Of a DNA stretch of 64,000 nucleotides, positions 53,409 through 60,633 are shown piece by piece. The notes below the pieces were generated by a model that ran no database searches, was not told where the DNA came from, and saw only the letters and a list, made by a program, of their open reading frames with translations. The DNA is from Chloroflexi bacterium 54-19 (GTDB lineage: Bacteria > Chloroflexota > Chloroflexia > Chloroheliales > Chloroheliaceae), in NCBI GenBank assembly GCA_001898225.1, contig MKTJ01000017.1, positions 182,860-246,859 on the forward strand, in the 5' to 3' direction. The position numbers and the translations under genes are program-made. Every line of letters begins with the position of its first letter. The stretch's first letter is position 1.

Positions 53409-54101
53409 ATGCCGGGTCAAGATTTATTCCTGGTGGTTGGTGCGAGCGGGCAGACCGGGCGCCGGGTCGTCAAAAGTCTGCTGGCGAAGGGTTTAGGGGT
53501 GCGGGCTTTTGTCCGCAGCCAGGCTAAAGTGGTCGAACTACAGGATTACCTGGGTTTAGACGAAATTCCGGCAGATAATCTCGAATTTGTGGTGGGCGAC
53601 CCGCTCGACCAGCCCCAGTTGCTTGGCGCGACGGTGGGAGTTAAAGCAGTCCTGACTAACCTTGGCGGCGGTATTAACACAACCACCGAGGAACGTGAGG
53701 CTATCGAGCATTACTACCTCGTTAAGTTGACCCAGGCCGCCGCCCAAAACGGGGTCGGTCAGGTCGTGCTGTGTTCCTCGATGGGCACCGAGACGCCCGC
53801 AGCAATCCCGCGCCTGGCGAAAATCCTGGAAGCCAAACGGCGGGGTGAAATCATCCTGGAAAAAAGTGGGTTGGATTATACGATTGTCCGGCCCGGTGGG
53901 TTGCATAATAACCCAGGTGGCGAGCCGGTCAGCCTGGCCCGCCACCTGCCCGGTTTTGGCGCTATTAGCCGGGACGACGTGGCCGAGGTGATGGTCCAGG
54001 CCGTTTTGCAACCGGCGGCCCGGAACCGGATTGTCGAAATCATCAATGACGGGTCGGGCTTAAAGGCCAGTTCGCCGGACCTTTTCAGCCAACCGCTCTA
54101 G
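53409..54101 (+). CDS. NmrA-like NAD(P)-binding SDR
   Basis: A 230-residue atypical SDR. The start 'FLVVGASGQTGRRVVKSLLA' is the NAD(P)-binding motif, and 'VRAFVRSQAKVVEL', 'GDPLDQPQL' and 'YTIVRPGGLHNNPGG' are typical of the NmrA/YwnB-like group. There is no canonical YxxxK. Members sense redox state or reduce small substrates. AAAGGAGG is ten bases before the ATG. It follows the M20 gene by 24 bp, so they form one unit ending at the terminator at 54126. Confidence 0.87.
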   Translation: MPGQDLFLVVGASGQTGRRVVKSLLAKGLGVRAFVRSQAKVVELQDYLGLDEIPADNLEFVVGDPLDQPQLLGATVGVKAVLTNLGGGINTTTEEREAIEHYYLVKLTQAAAQNGVGQVVLCSSMGTETPAAIPRLAKILEAKRRGEIILEKSGLDYTIVRPGGLHNNPGGEPVSLARHLPGFGAISRDDVAEVMVQAVLQPAARNRIVEIINDGSGLKASSPDLFSQPL

Positions 54102-54125
54102 TTTTTACCCGAAATACTTTTTAGT

Positions 54126-54153
54126 GCGCCTCCTTCCGTGGGGGCGCTTTTTT
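54126..54153 (+). terminator. Terminator of the M20-SDR unit
   Basis: An 8-bp GC-rich stem (54126-54133 with 54140-54147, one G-T pair) is followed by six Ts. It lies 24 bases past the stop at 54101. Confidence 0.85.
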
Positions 54154-54192
54154 AAATCCCTTTGACAGGATAAGCCAGACCGCCCGGTTCCA

Positions 54193-54223
54193 ACTAAAAA
54201 CTAAAAACAGAACACTAAAAACT
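54193..54223. repeat. Heptamer repeat (ACTAAAA family)
   Basis: Four units at exact seven-base spacing: ACTAAAA, ACTAAAA, ACAGAAC, ACTAAAA, then ACT. The array at 41184 has the same period and motif. Confidence 0.65.
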
Positions 54224-54277
54224 TCCCCTTCTATAGTCCTTTTGTCCCTTGACTCTTTCTCCTTTGGCAGCTAAAAT

Positions 54278-54297
54278 TAATATGTTCGAACATATTA
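54278..54297. promoter_or_regulatory. 20-base perfect palindrome, probable operator of the TauE gene
   Basis: TAATATGTTC and GAACATATTA form a perfect palindrome, typical of ArsR/SmtB-type or other dimeric regulator sites. A degenerate second copy with TTCGAA lies near 54312-54331. No matching regulator gene is adjacent. Confidence 0.65.
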
Positions 54298-54421
54298 GGC
54301 TATTTGAGTTGATTAATTTCGAATATATTACAAATAAAACCGGCAAATGGGTAGTTTAGCCGGATGGATAGCCACCGAATTCTGCCAACGGCGGGGCGCT
54401 AAAGACAAACTGGATGGGACA

Positions 54422-55273
54422 ATGGGTACTGAGGTAGTTCTGATACTGCTGGCGCTGTTCGCCGTGGCGTTGGTGGCAGGGGCCTTTGGTTCACTGGCCG
54501 GGCTCGGTGGGGGCATGGTTATTGTCCCGGTCCTGACCATCTTCTTTGGTGTAAGCATCCACTATGCTATCGGGGCCAGTGTGGTTTCGGTAATTGCTAC
54601 TTCGAGCGGCGCGGCGGCGACCTATATCAAGGCCAACCTGACCAACCTTAAAGTCGGCCTGTTTCTGGAAATGGCGACCACTCTTGGTGCGCTTACAGGG
54701 GCGTTTGTGGGGAGTTACCTGGCCGGGCCGTTTCTGTTTTTGATATTCGGGTTGGTGCTGGGGTTTTCCTCGTTCGCGATGTGGCAGAAGCGCAACCAGG
54801 AGTTGCCCGAAAATGTCCACCCGGACACCTGGAGCCGCCAGCTTCACCTGGCCGATAAATATTACGATAGCGTCCTGCAACGCGAGGTGCCCTACGAGGT
54901 TCAGGGGACACGCCCGGCCCTCGGCCTGATGTACATCGCAGGTATCGTATCCGGTCTGCTGGGTATCGGGAGCGGCGCCCTCAAAGTCCTGGCGATGGAC
55001 CTCACCATGAAACTGCCGATTAAGGTTAGCTCGGCCACCTCCAATTTTATGATCGGAGTGACGGCGGTAGCCAGCGCCGGTATCTACCTGGCGCGGGGTT
55101 ATATCAATCCTTACCTGGCGGCCCCGGTCGCACTCGGCGTCCTTTTCGGCTCGGTCATCGGCACCCACCTATTGATGGTCCTGAAAGGCCAGGTCATTCG
55201 CTGGCTGTTTATCGGTTTACTGGTGGTGCTGTCTGTGCAGATGTTATTAAAAGCGGTAGGAATTTTTAATTAA
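54422..55273 (+). CDS. TauE/SafE family sulfite/anion exporter
   Basis: A 283-residue membrane protein with about eight hydrophobic segments. The family repeats 'GAFGSLAGLGGGMVIVPVLT' near the start and 'GIVSGLLGIGSGALKVLAMD' in the second half show the internal duplication. The family exports sulfite, sulfoacetate or other small anions. ATG at 54422 is preferred (GGATGGG upstream) to one at 54347 that lacks a ribosome site and would precede the first membrane helix oddly. DUF1634 follows, a known partner. A perfect palindrome lies upstream. Confidence 0.85.
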   Translation: MGTEVVLILLALFAVALVAGAFGSLAGLGGGMVIVPVLTIFFGVSIHYAIGASVVSVIATSSGAAATYIKANLTNLKVGLFLEMATTLGALTGAFVGSYLAGPFLFLIFGLVLGFSSFAMWQKRNQELPENVHPDTWSRQLHLADKYYDSVLQREVPYEVQGTRPALGLMYIAGIVSGLLGIGSGALKVLAMDLTMKLPIKVSSATSNFMIGVTAVASAGIYLARGYINPYLAAPVALGVLFGSVIGTHLLMVLKGQVIRWLFIGLLVVLSVQMLLKAVGIFN

Positions 55274-55322
55274 GGCTAAAATAGCCGGTCCCGTGGTAGG
55301 GGCCAGGGAGAGCGAGTCGGCA

Positions 55323-55790
55323 ATGGCGGTAAGTCCGGTCAAACCCACAAAAATAATCCAACAAAGTTTACCCTCCCAGACCGGACCAGACCGGCTTTTG
55401 TTGAGCCTGGTCCTGCGGGGCGGGGTCGGTTTAAGCGTGGTCTTTATTGTAGTGGGTTTGGTGGCGTTCCTGGTCACCGGTCAGACCGGATATGTCGAAA
55501 ACCTTAGCGCCGGGGTGAACGGCTTTATCACTTTCCACGCTACCGCCGCTTCCGGCAACGCCATCTATTTTCCGACCTCGCCCGCCGAAATCTGGCAGGG
55601 CGTGATGGCTTTCAAACCGTTTGCCCTTATCATGCTCGGTCTGCTGGTCCTTATCGCAACCCCAATTTTGAACCTGTTTCTGGCCGGGTGGGGCTTTTTA
55701 CATCAGAAAAACTGGGCTTTTAGCCTGATTTGTGGGGTGGTGCTGGCAATCCTGGCGGTAAGTTTCCTCCTCGGTACCGCCGGGGGTTAG
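55323..55790 (+). CDS. DUF1634 membrane protein, TauE/SafE partner
   Basis: A 155-residue protein with three membrane segments: 'GVGLSVVFIVVGLVAFLV', 'FALIMLGLLVLIATPILNLF' and 'NWAFSLICGVVLAILAVSF'. The motif 'GLLVLIATPILNLFLA' identifies DUF1634. DUF1634 genes often sit directly after TauE/SafE genes and probably encode an accessory subunit. The ATG at 55323 is used instead of the GTG at 55293. A terminator follows at 55815. Confidence 0.82.
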   Translation: MAVSPVKPTKIIQQSLPSQTGPDRLLLSLVLRGGVGLSVVFIVVGLVAFLVTGQTGYVENLSAGVNGFITFHATAASGNAIYFPTSPAEIWQGVMAFKPFALIMLGLLVLIATPILNLFLAGWGFLHQKNWAFSLICGVVLAILAVSFLLGTAGG

Positions 55791-55814
55791 ACAATGCGAT
55801 AGCTAAAAACCAAT

Positions 55815-55842
55815 GGCTTCGTCTGGGGGCGGGGCCTTTTTT
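55815..55842 (+). terminator. Terminator of the TauE-DUF1634 unit
   Basis: A 9-pair stem including G-T pairs (55815-55823 with 55828-55836) has a TGGG loop and is followed by six Ts, 24 bases past the DUF1634 stop. Confidence 0.75.
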
Positions 55843-55877
55843 ATTTCATATTTTTTCTTATGGGTTTAATTTCAAAA

Positions 55878-55904
55878 TGTCACAAAAATCAGGGTTCACC
55901 TGTC
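55878..55904 (+). promoter_or_regulatory. ECF41-type promoter upstream of the sigma factor gene
   Basis: TGTCACA (-35) and TGTC (-10) are separated by 16 bases, 63 bases before the ECF41 gene. The known ECF41 consensus is TGTCACA with CGTC; the -35 is a full match and the -10 matches 3 of 4 bases. Confidence 0.65.
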
Positions 55905-55967
55905 TTTTATAATGAAAGCTACTGATAATAAACCTTTACTATGCCTTTTCGCGGTCAGGAGATTTTT

Positions 55968-56888
55968 ATGGAGCCAACGGAAGCCGACCGGCTGGAGGCG
56001 CAGCGCCCTTATATGTTTGCGATTGCTTACCGGATGCTGGGCAGCGTTACCGAAGCCGAAGATATTGTCCAGGAAGCCTATTTGCGCTACCAGACCAACC
56101 CGCCCGACCGGGTAGTGTCACCCAGGTCTTACCTCAGCACTATCGTGACCCGGCTGTGTATCAACTATTTGCAGTCGGCCAGGGCCAGCCGCGAAAGCTA
56201 TATCGGCCCCTGGCTTCCCGAACCGGCCCTGACTGCGGGGGACGAACGCTTTTCTCCGACCGGTAAAGTCGAACTGCAAGAGTCGCTTTCCCTGGCTTTC
56301 ATGGTCATCCTGGAGCAACTGACCCCGCTCGAACGAGCGGTCTTTCTGCTGCGTGAGGTCTTTGACTACGATTATGACGAGGTGGCCCAGGTTGTCGGTT
56401 CCACCCCGGCGGCCTGCCGCCAGTTGATGAGTCGAGCCCGCAAACACGTGGCCGAAAGGCGGCCTCGCTTCAAGCCGAGCCCCGAAGCCCACCGCCAGAT
56501 TTTCGATAAGTTTATCGTGGCCGTCACAGAGGGTGACCTGGGCGGGTTACTCCAACTGCTTGACGAGGACGTGGTGTTATGGGCTGATGGCGGCGGCAAA
56601 GTCAAAGGGGCGCTCACCAGACCCCTGGAAGGGCCGAAGGCGGTTACAAAATTCCTGGTGGCCTCGCCGCGCCTGTCGGAAGGTCCTTACAGCCACCAAC
56701 TGGCCGAGGTCAACGGCGAACTGGCCCTGATTCTGAGCGTGCACAACCGGATTGTCATTATTATGACTATCGGGCTCAGTGGCGACAAAATTAACGTCAT
56801 TCACGTGGTGGGCAATCCCGACAAGTTGCAAAGGATTGCCCGGACCCTCCATCCCGACCCGGGAGATAGTAATCCGGCCAGTGAATAA
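55968..56888 (+). CDS. ECF41 (SigJ-like) sigma factor with SnoaL-like C-terminal domain
   Basis: A 306-residue sigma factor. Region 2 is 'YRMLGSVTEAEDIVQEAYLR', and region 4 is 'LTPLERAVFLLREVFDYDYD' to 'AACRQLMSRARKHV'. The linker 'PWLPEP' and the C-terminal 'DGGGK' and 'NPDKL' motifs define the ECF41 group, whose SnoaL-like extension replaces an anti-sigma factor. The ATG at 55968 has AGGAG six bases before it. The following SDR gene matches the oxidoreductase/epimerase genes that ECF41 factors usually control. Confidence 0.93.
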   Translation: MEPTEADRLEAQRPYMFAIAYRMLGSVTEAEDIVQEAYLRYQTNPPDRVVSPRSYLSTIVTRLCINYLQSARASRESYIGPWLPEPALTAGDERFSPTGKVELQESLSLAFMVILEQLTPLERAVFLLREVFDYDYDEVAQVVGSTPAACRQLMSRARKHVAERRPRFKPSPEAHRQIFDKFIVAVTEGDLGGLLQLLDEDVVLWADGGGKVKGALTRPLEGPKAVTKFLVASPRLSEGPYSHQLAEVNGELALILSVHNRIVIIMTIGLSGDKINVIHVVGNPDKLQRIARTLHPDPGDSNPASE

Positions 56889-56987
56889 AATTTATCAGAA
56901 TTAAAACTTCGTCCTGGCACACCCGCAGGGCGTGACTATTACCCTCTTTTAAACCAGGTTTGTTTATATTTTAAAAGGAGTTTTCGA

Positions 56988-57617
56988 ATGAAACTGCTTG
57001 TCTTTGGTGCGAACGGCGGGATTGGTCGCCAGGTGGTCGAACAGGCCCTGGCGGCAGGGTATAGCGTCCGGGCGGTGGTCCGCAACCCGGCCAGCCTCAC
57101 TTTGGAGCATGAAAACCTTCAAATTGTCCGGGGTGATATACTGGATTTGAGTTCAATCACGCCCTATTTCGTTGGGGTGGACGCGGTAATCTCGGCCATC
57201 GGGGCCAACTCTCTCAAACCGACCACACTTTATTCGGCGGGAATGGCGAACATTATCAAGGGGATGAAAGCTGGCGGGGTCAACCGGGTGACCTGTATTT
57301 CGGCGGCCCCGCTCGAAGTTGGCAAGGAGCTTCCCTTTTTTGAAAAAGTCCTGATGCGGCTGGTGCTGCGGCCCCTTTTACGCAACCCCTACGCTGATAA
57401 CCGCCGCATGGAAGACGAACTGGAAGCCAGCCAGCTTGATTGGACCGTCATCCGGGCTCCGCGCCTTACCAAAGGGGCGCATACCGGGCGCTACAAAATC
57501 GGTCTCAACAAACATCTCTCGGCGTTGGGGTTGTCCAGGGCCGATGTGGCCGACTACATCTTAAAATACCTGGGCGACAGGGCGGCCTACCGGGCCAGGG
57601 TCGAACTGGCCTACTGA
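56988..57617 (+). CDS. NAD(P)-binding SDR, probable ECF41 target
   Basis: A 209-residue atypical SDR. 'LLVFGANGGIGRQVVEQALA' binds the dinucleotide; 'VRAVVRNPASL', 'GDILDLSSI', 'DAVISAIGAN' and 'WTVIRAPRLTKGA' follow, as in the NAD(P)H-binding flavin-reductase-like group. ECF41 factors typically regulate an adjacent oxidoreductase, epimerase or carboxymuconolactone decarboxylase, and this gene is in that position, 99 bp on. AAAAGGAG precedes the ATG. No separate ECF41 promoter is visible in front of it. Confidence 0.85.
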   Translation: MKLLVFGANGGIGRQVVEQALAAGYSVRAVVRNPASLTLEHENLQIVRGDILDLSSITPYFVGVDAVISAIGANSLKPTTLYSAGMANIIKGMKAGGVNRVTCISAAPLEVGKELPFFEKVLMRLVLRPLLRNPYADNRRMEDELEASQLDWTVIRAPRLTKGAHTGRYKIGLNKHLSALGLSRADVADYILKYLGDRAAYRARVELAY

Positions 57618-57647
57618 TTTATTCTGGAAATAGCAGGTAATAATGAA

Positions 57648-58079
57648 ATGGCAAAGACTTTTAAATTAAGCCGGTCCAGGCGTTTGGGTAATAGCCTCGT
57701 CGTGGGTCTTTTGCGCCTGGGTCTGCCGATGGGCGCGATGGTTTTGCTGACCGTCCGGGGCCGCAAGAGCGGCAAGGAATATCAAACCCCGGTCAGTCCG
57801 ATGGAACGGGATAACGCTACCTGGCTGGTCGCGCCTTACGGTGAGGTAGCCTGGGTTCGCAACCTGCGCGTAGCCGGGGAAGCCCGCCTGACCAGGGGCC
57901 GCAAGACCCGCACCGTTCAGGTGACTGAGGCTTCGCCCGTTGAGGCTGCCCCGGTCTTGAAGCAATATCTAAACGAAATAGGGATTGTCCGGCCCTATTT
58001 CGATGTGACTAAAGATGCATCTCTTGACCAGTTCGAAAAGGAAGCGCCGCGCCACCCGGTCTTTAAGGTAGTTGGTTAA
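57648..58079 (+). CDS. Deazaflavin (F420)-dependent nitroreductase family protein
   Basis: A 143-residue protein of the Ddn/FDOR-B group. The motif 'LLTVRGRKSGKEYQTPVSPM' binds the F420 phosphate and deazaflavin; 'WLVAPYGEVAWVRNLRVAGE' follows, and the end is 'PVFKVVG'. Members reduce quinones or nitro compounds with reduced F420, implying the host makes that cofactor. It lies 30 bp after the SDR gene and may be part of the ECF41-regulated unit. A bidirectional hairpin follows. Confidence 0.88.
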   Translation: MAKTFKLSRSRRLGNSLVVGLLRLGLPMGAMVLLTVRGRKSGKEYQTPVSPMERDNATWLVAPYGEVAWVRNLRVAGEARLTRGRKTRTVQVTEASPVEAAPVLKQYLNEIGIVRPYFDVTKDASLDQFEKEAPRHPVFKVVG

Positions 58080-58110
58080 TTTTTTATATTGACTATCCAA
58101 TATAAAAAGA

Positions 58111-58157
58111 TGTGTAACCTGCTACAGGCAAGACAGGTACCCCTAGCAGGTTACACA
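58111..58157. terminator. Bidirectional terminator with 14-bp perfect stem
   Basis: TGTGTAACCTGCTA (58111-58124) pairs with TAGCAGGTTACACA (58144-58157). It separates convergent genes. The minus strand continues into CTTTTTATA, the plus strand into TTTCC, so termination is strongest on the minus strand. Confidence 0.8.
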
Positions 58158-58203
58158 TTTCCTCGATTTTCTTTGCAGTAAAACCAGCCCAGGACAGGAC
58201 TGA

Positions 58204-58590
58204 CTATTTGACAGTCCCGGCGATCAGGGCGGTGTCGGTATAATCGTCGTAACGGCTGAATTTGCCGTCCTTGAGTTTCCAGACGTGGGCGAAAGGCGCG
58301 TTCACCTGGCCGTCCTTGCCCGCCAGGGTGTACTCGCCCAGGACCACCACCTGGTCGCCGCCGTCGATAAAGTCCTTCGTAACCATACCGAGTTGGCCGT
58401 AGGTCGCCGGGATTTTCATGACAAAGTTCTCAAGCACACCCTGGGGACCGTGGAACTCGCCTGGAATGAGCGACCCTGCCGGTTCGGCCCAGACAATATC
58501 GGCATCAAAGCTGCCCAGCACCGCCGGTATGTCTCCCTGGGCAAAATCGGCATACATCTTTTTGGTCGTTTCTACATTCTGCTGAGACAT
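58204..58590 (-). CDS. SnoaL-like family protein
   Basis: A 128-residue NTF2/SnoaL-fold protein of the type with 'KKMYADFAQGDIPAVLGSFD' at the start and 'DADIVWAEPAGSLIPGEFHG' in the pocket region. 'GVLENFVMKIPATY' and 'VVVLGEYTLAGKDGQVN' follow. Family members are often small-molecule isomerases or hydrolases. It starts 33 bp after the MerR gene on the same strand, so the MerR regulator probably controls both. AGAGGG precedes the ATG. Confidence 0.85.
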   Translation of the reverse strand: MSQQNVETTKKMYADFAQGDIPAVLGSFDADIVWAEPAGSLIPGEFHGPQGVLENFVMKIPATYGQLGMVTKDFIDGGDQVVVLGEYTLAGKDGQVNAPFAHVWKLKDGKFSRYDDYTDTALIAGTVK

Positions 58591-58623
58591 AATTTTTCCC
58601 TCTCTGCTTTCTTTAAATTAAAC

Positions 58624-59436
58624 TCACACGCGGGCAACCGGGACCACGATTTCCGTGACAAAGTTAGCCTGGTCGCCGGGAGGCGAGAATTTAACGAATA
58701 TTTCCCGGTTCGGCCCGTCGGGCCGGTAATGGTTGGCCTCCATCCAGCCGAGCGCCGCCCCGAAGGCTTTGACCAGCTTTTCGTGCGGCCCGGTATGGAC
58801 CACGCTGGCGGCAGTTTCCAGGCCGGGCAGTTCGCGCAGTTTTACCCGGTCGCTCTCCGGTACGGCTCCCCGCACCGGCAAGGTCGCCTCAATATTGAGG
58901 TCGAAGTCGCGATACTCGTCGTCGTAAAACAGCACCTGGGGCGGCCCGGCTGGCATGACCTTGTGCCGGGCCAGGTGGGCGGCTAACTCCTCGAACAGGA
59001 GCGGCACCTCCTCCATACCTGGCACAACCGTCCTGATGGCGACGACCTGCTGCGGCTCGACCTGTTTCAGTCCAACCTGGTATTCCAGGTTCAGGCTGTT
59101 GGCGTTAAGCTGCTGAAACCAGGTCTCAATCCGGGCCAACCGGTCGTAGCTCTCCTTGATTTGCTGGTGTAACTCGGCCTGTTTGAGTTTGAGCATCCCC
59201 CGGATTTGCTCCGGGCTGATGTCGCTGTCGAGTAAGGGCCGGATTTGTTCCAGGGAAAGCCCCATGTCTTTGAGGACCAGTATCCGGTTCAGCCGGGCCA
59301 GTTGTCCCGCCGAGTAATAGCGGTAACTGGTCGCCAGGTCTTGCTGTTCCGGTTTTAGCAGGCCCATCTCGTCGTAAAGACGCAGGGTCCGGGTCGAAAC
59401 CATCGCGAACTTTGAAAACTCACCAATCCGGTACAT
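58624..59436 (-). CDS. MerR family regulator with GyrI-like ligand domain
   Basis: A 270-residue activator. The MerR helix-turn-helix is residues ~1-70 ('YRIGEFSKFAMVSTRTLRLY', 'RYYSAGQLARLNRILVLKDM'), followed by a coiled-coil dimer helix ('LKLKQAELHQQIKESYDRLA'). The last 150 residues are a GyrI-like multidrug-binding domain, as in BmrR. A strong MerR-type promoter at 59461-59492 precedes it and overlaps the end of the upstream gene. GGAGG lies well before the ATG. It probably senses hydrophobic compounds and activates itself and the SnoaL gene. Confidence 0.92.
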   Translation of the reverse strand: MYRIGEFSKFAMVSTRTLRLYDEMGLLKPEQQDLATSYRYYSAGQLARLNRILVLKDMGLSLEQIRPLLDSDISPEQIRGMLKLKQAELHQQIKESYDRLARIETWFQQLNANSLNLEYQVGLKQVEPQQVVAIRTVVPGMEEVPLLFEELAAHLARHKVMPAGPPQVLFYDDEYRDFDLNIEATLPVRGAVPESDRVKLRELPGLETAASVVHTGPHEKLVKAFGAALGWMEANHYRPDGPNREIFVKFSPPGDQANFVTEIVVPVARV

Positions 59437-59460
59437 TCGTTATTCTCACCTCCTGCAACC

Positions 59461-59492
59461 ACTCTACAACTTTTACCCTGCGTTAAAGTCAA
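59461..59492 (-). promoter_or_regulatory. MerR-type promoter of the GyrI-domain regulator
   Basis: TTGACT (59487-59492 on the minus strand) and GTAGAG (59462-59467) are 19 bases apart, the extended spacing MerR proteins need. The spacer region holds the near-palindrome ACTTT..AAAGT. The -35 contains the stop codon of the upstream MerR gene. Confidence 0.65.
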
Positions 59493-60514
59493 GAGGGTAA
59501 GCCACCAGTTTTTAAAATTCGTTCCAACTCCGCCTGGGTCGCCAGGCCGAGCATTTCGAAAGCCATCTCATAAGAGGGTTGAGGGGTTCGCCCGCTCAGC
59601 AGGGCGATTAAATCCCAGAACCGCTGCACCCGTTTCTGGAACAGGCGGGGTGTTACCTCGGCCAGTCCGGCTATAAATTCGGGCGTGACCGTTTTGCCCT
59701 GGGTCAGGGCGGCGAACTCGGCCCAATCTCCGGCCAGGGCCAGGGCTTCCGGGCTGTCCGGAGCGGTGTGCACGGTTGCCAGGGTTTGGGCCCGGTTAAG
59801 AAGCGCAAACATGCGCTCGTTATACCATTCCAGCGAAAAATCGGGCTGGCCTGTTCTTTTCCAGAAATGGGTGTTGGCATATTGGGCTTCCGCCGTAAAG
59901 GTGGGGTCGTTCAGCAGTTGGACCAGTTCGGTCCAGGCGCGGGCCTGTTCGGTGTTGAGTTCCGCCGGGAACTGAATCCGGTCGAAGGTATCGAGCAGCA
60001 CAGCCTGCCATTCCGGGGGTGCTGCCGGGACTGCCCCGACCACCATCGCCCGCAACTTTTCGGACAAAAACCGCTGGCGGTCCAGGCTGTTATCGTTTAA
60101 GGCCAGCCCCAGTTGTTGCAAAAGCTCCAAAGAGATTTCCCGGTCTGGTTGAACCTGGGTTTGTACTCCGGCTTGAGTCCTGGCCTGGGCCAGTATCGCC
60201 CGGATACGTCCCAACTGGTCGAGCTGGCGGTCAATTGCGGCCAACTGCCAGTCCAGGCTTTCACCCAGTTCCAGGTCGCCCGCCATGATAGCCCGGATTG
60301 ATTCCAGCCCAAAGCCAAGCTGGCGCAGCAAGCGAATCATCTGCAACCGCCAGATGTCACCGGTCGAGAAAAGCCGGTAGCGGGCATCGGTGGTCCGGGC
60401 CGGGGGTAGCAACTGGCTGTCAGCGTAAAAGCGAATCGTCTTGATGCTCACCCCGGTCAGCCGGGCCAGTTCCCCGATTGGGTAGAGCGGCTCTTTTTCG
60501 GTTGCTGTCGTCAT
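59489..60514 (-). CDS. MerR family transcriptional regulator
   Basis: A 341-residue regulator with an N-terminal MerR domain ('YPIGELARLTGVSIKTIRFY', 'LFSTGDIWRLQMIRLLRQLG'), then a coiled-coil helix and a ~200-residue helical C-terminal domain without GyrI features ('YANTHFWKRTGQPDFSLEWY'). It diverges from the alpha/beta hydrolase gene at 60634, and a MerR-type promoter for that gene lies between. AAGGAG precedes the start. The C-terminal domain type is not recognised, so the signal is unknown. Confidence 0.88.
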   Translation of the reverse strand: MTTATEKEPLYPIGELARLTGVSIKTIRFYADSQLLPPARTTDARYRLFSTGDIWRLQMIRLLRQLGFGLESIRAIMAGDLELGESLDWQLAAIDRQLDQLGRIRAILAQARTQAGVQTQVQPDREISLELLQQLGLALNDNSLDRQRFLSEKLRAMVVGAVPAAPPEWQAVLLDTFDRIQFPAELNTEQARAWTELVQLLNDPTFTAEAQYANTHFWKRTGQPDFSLEWYNERMFALLNRAQTLATVHTAPDSPEALALAGDWAEFAALTQGKTVTPEFIAGLAEVTPRLFQKRVQRFWDLIALLSGRTPQPSYEMAFEMLGLATQAELERILKTGGLPS

Positions 60515-60564
60515 TCCAAATTCTCCTTACTATAAATTCTGCCTGATTCTATACCAAACAAGGC

Positions 60565-60595
60565 TTGACTTTCCAGTTACTGGAGACTGTATCCT
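60565..60595 (+). promoter_or_regulatory. MerR-type promoter driving the alpha/beta hydrolase gene
   Basis: TTGACT (60565-60570) and TATCCT (60590-60595) are separated by 19 bases, with the palindrome TCCAGTTACTGGA centred in the spacer. This is the classic MerR operator arrangement, 38 bases before the gene at 60634. Confidence 0.8.
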
Positions 60596-60633
60596 TCAAA
60601 AGGCAATGAATTAATAAAGAAAGGAGTTTTATA

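Larger units (their letters stand above)
54102..54421. other. Region with terminator, heptamer repeat and perfect palindrome
   Basis: These 320 bp hold the terminator at 54126-54153, a heptamer array at 54193-54223, and a 20-base perfect palindrome at 54278-54297, with a degenerate second copy near 54312-54331. No gene is supported. The palindrome is likely an operator for the TauE gene. Confidence 0.65.
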
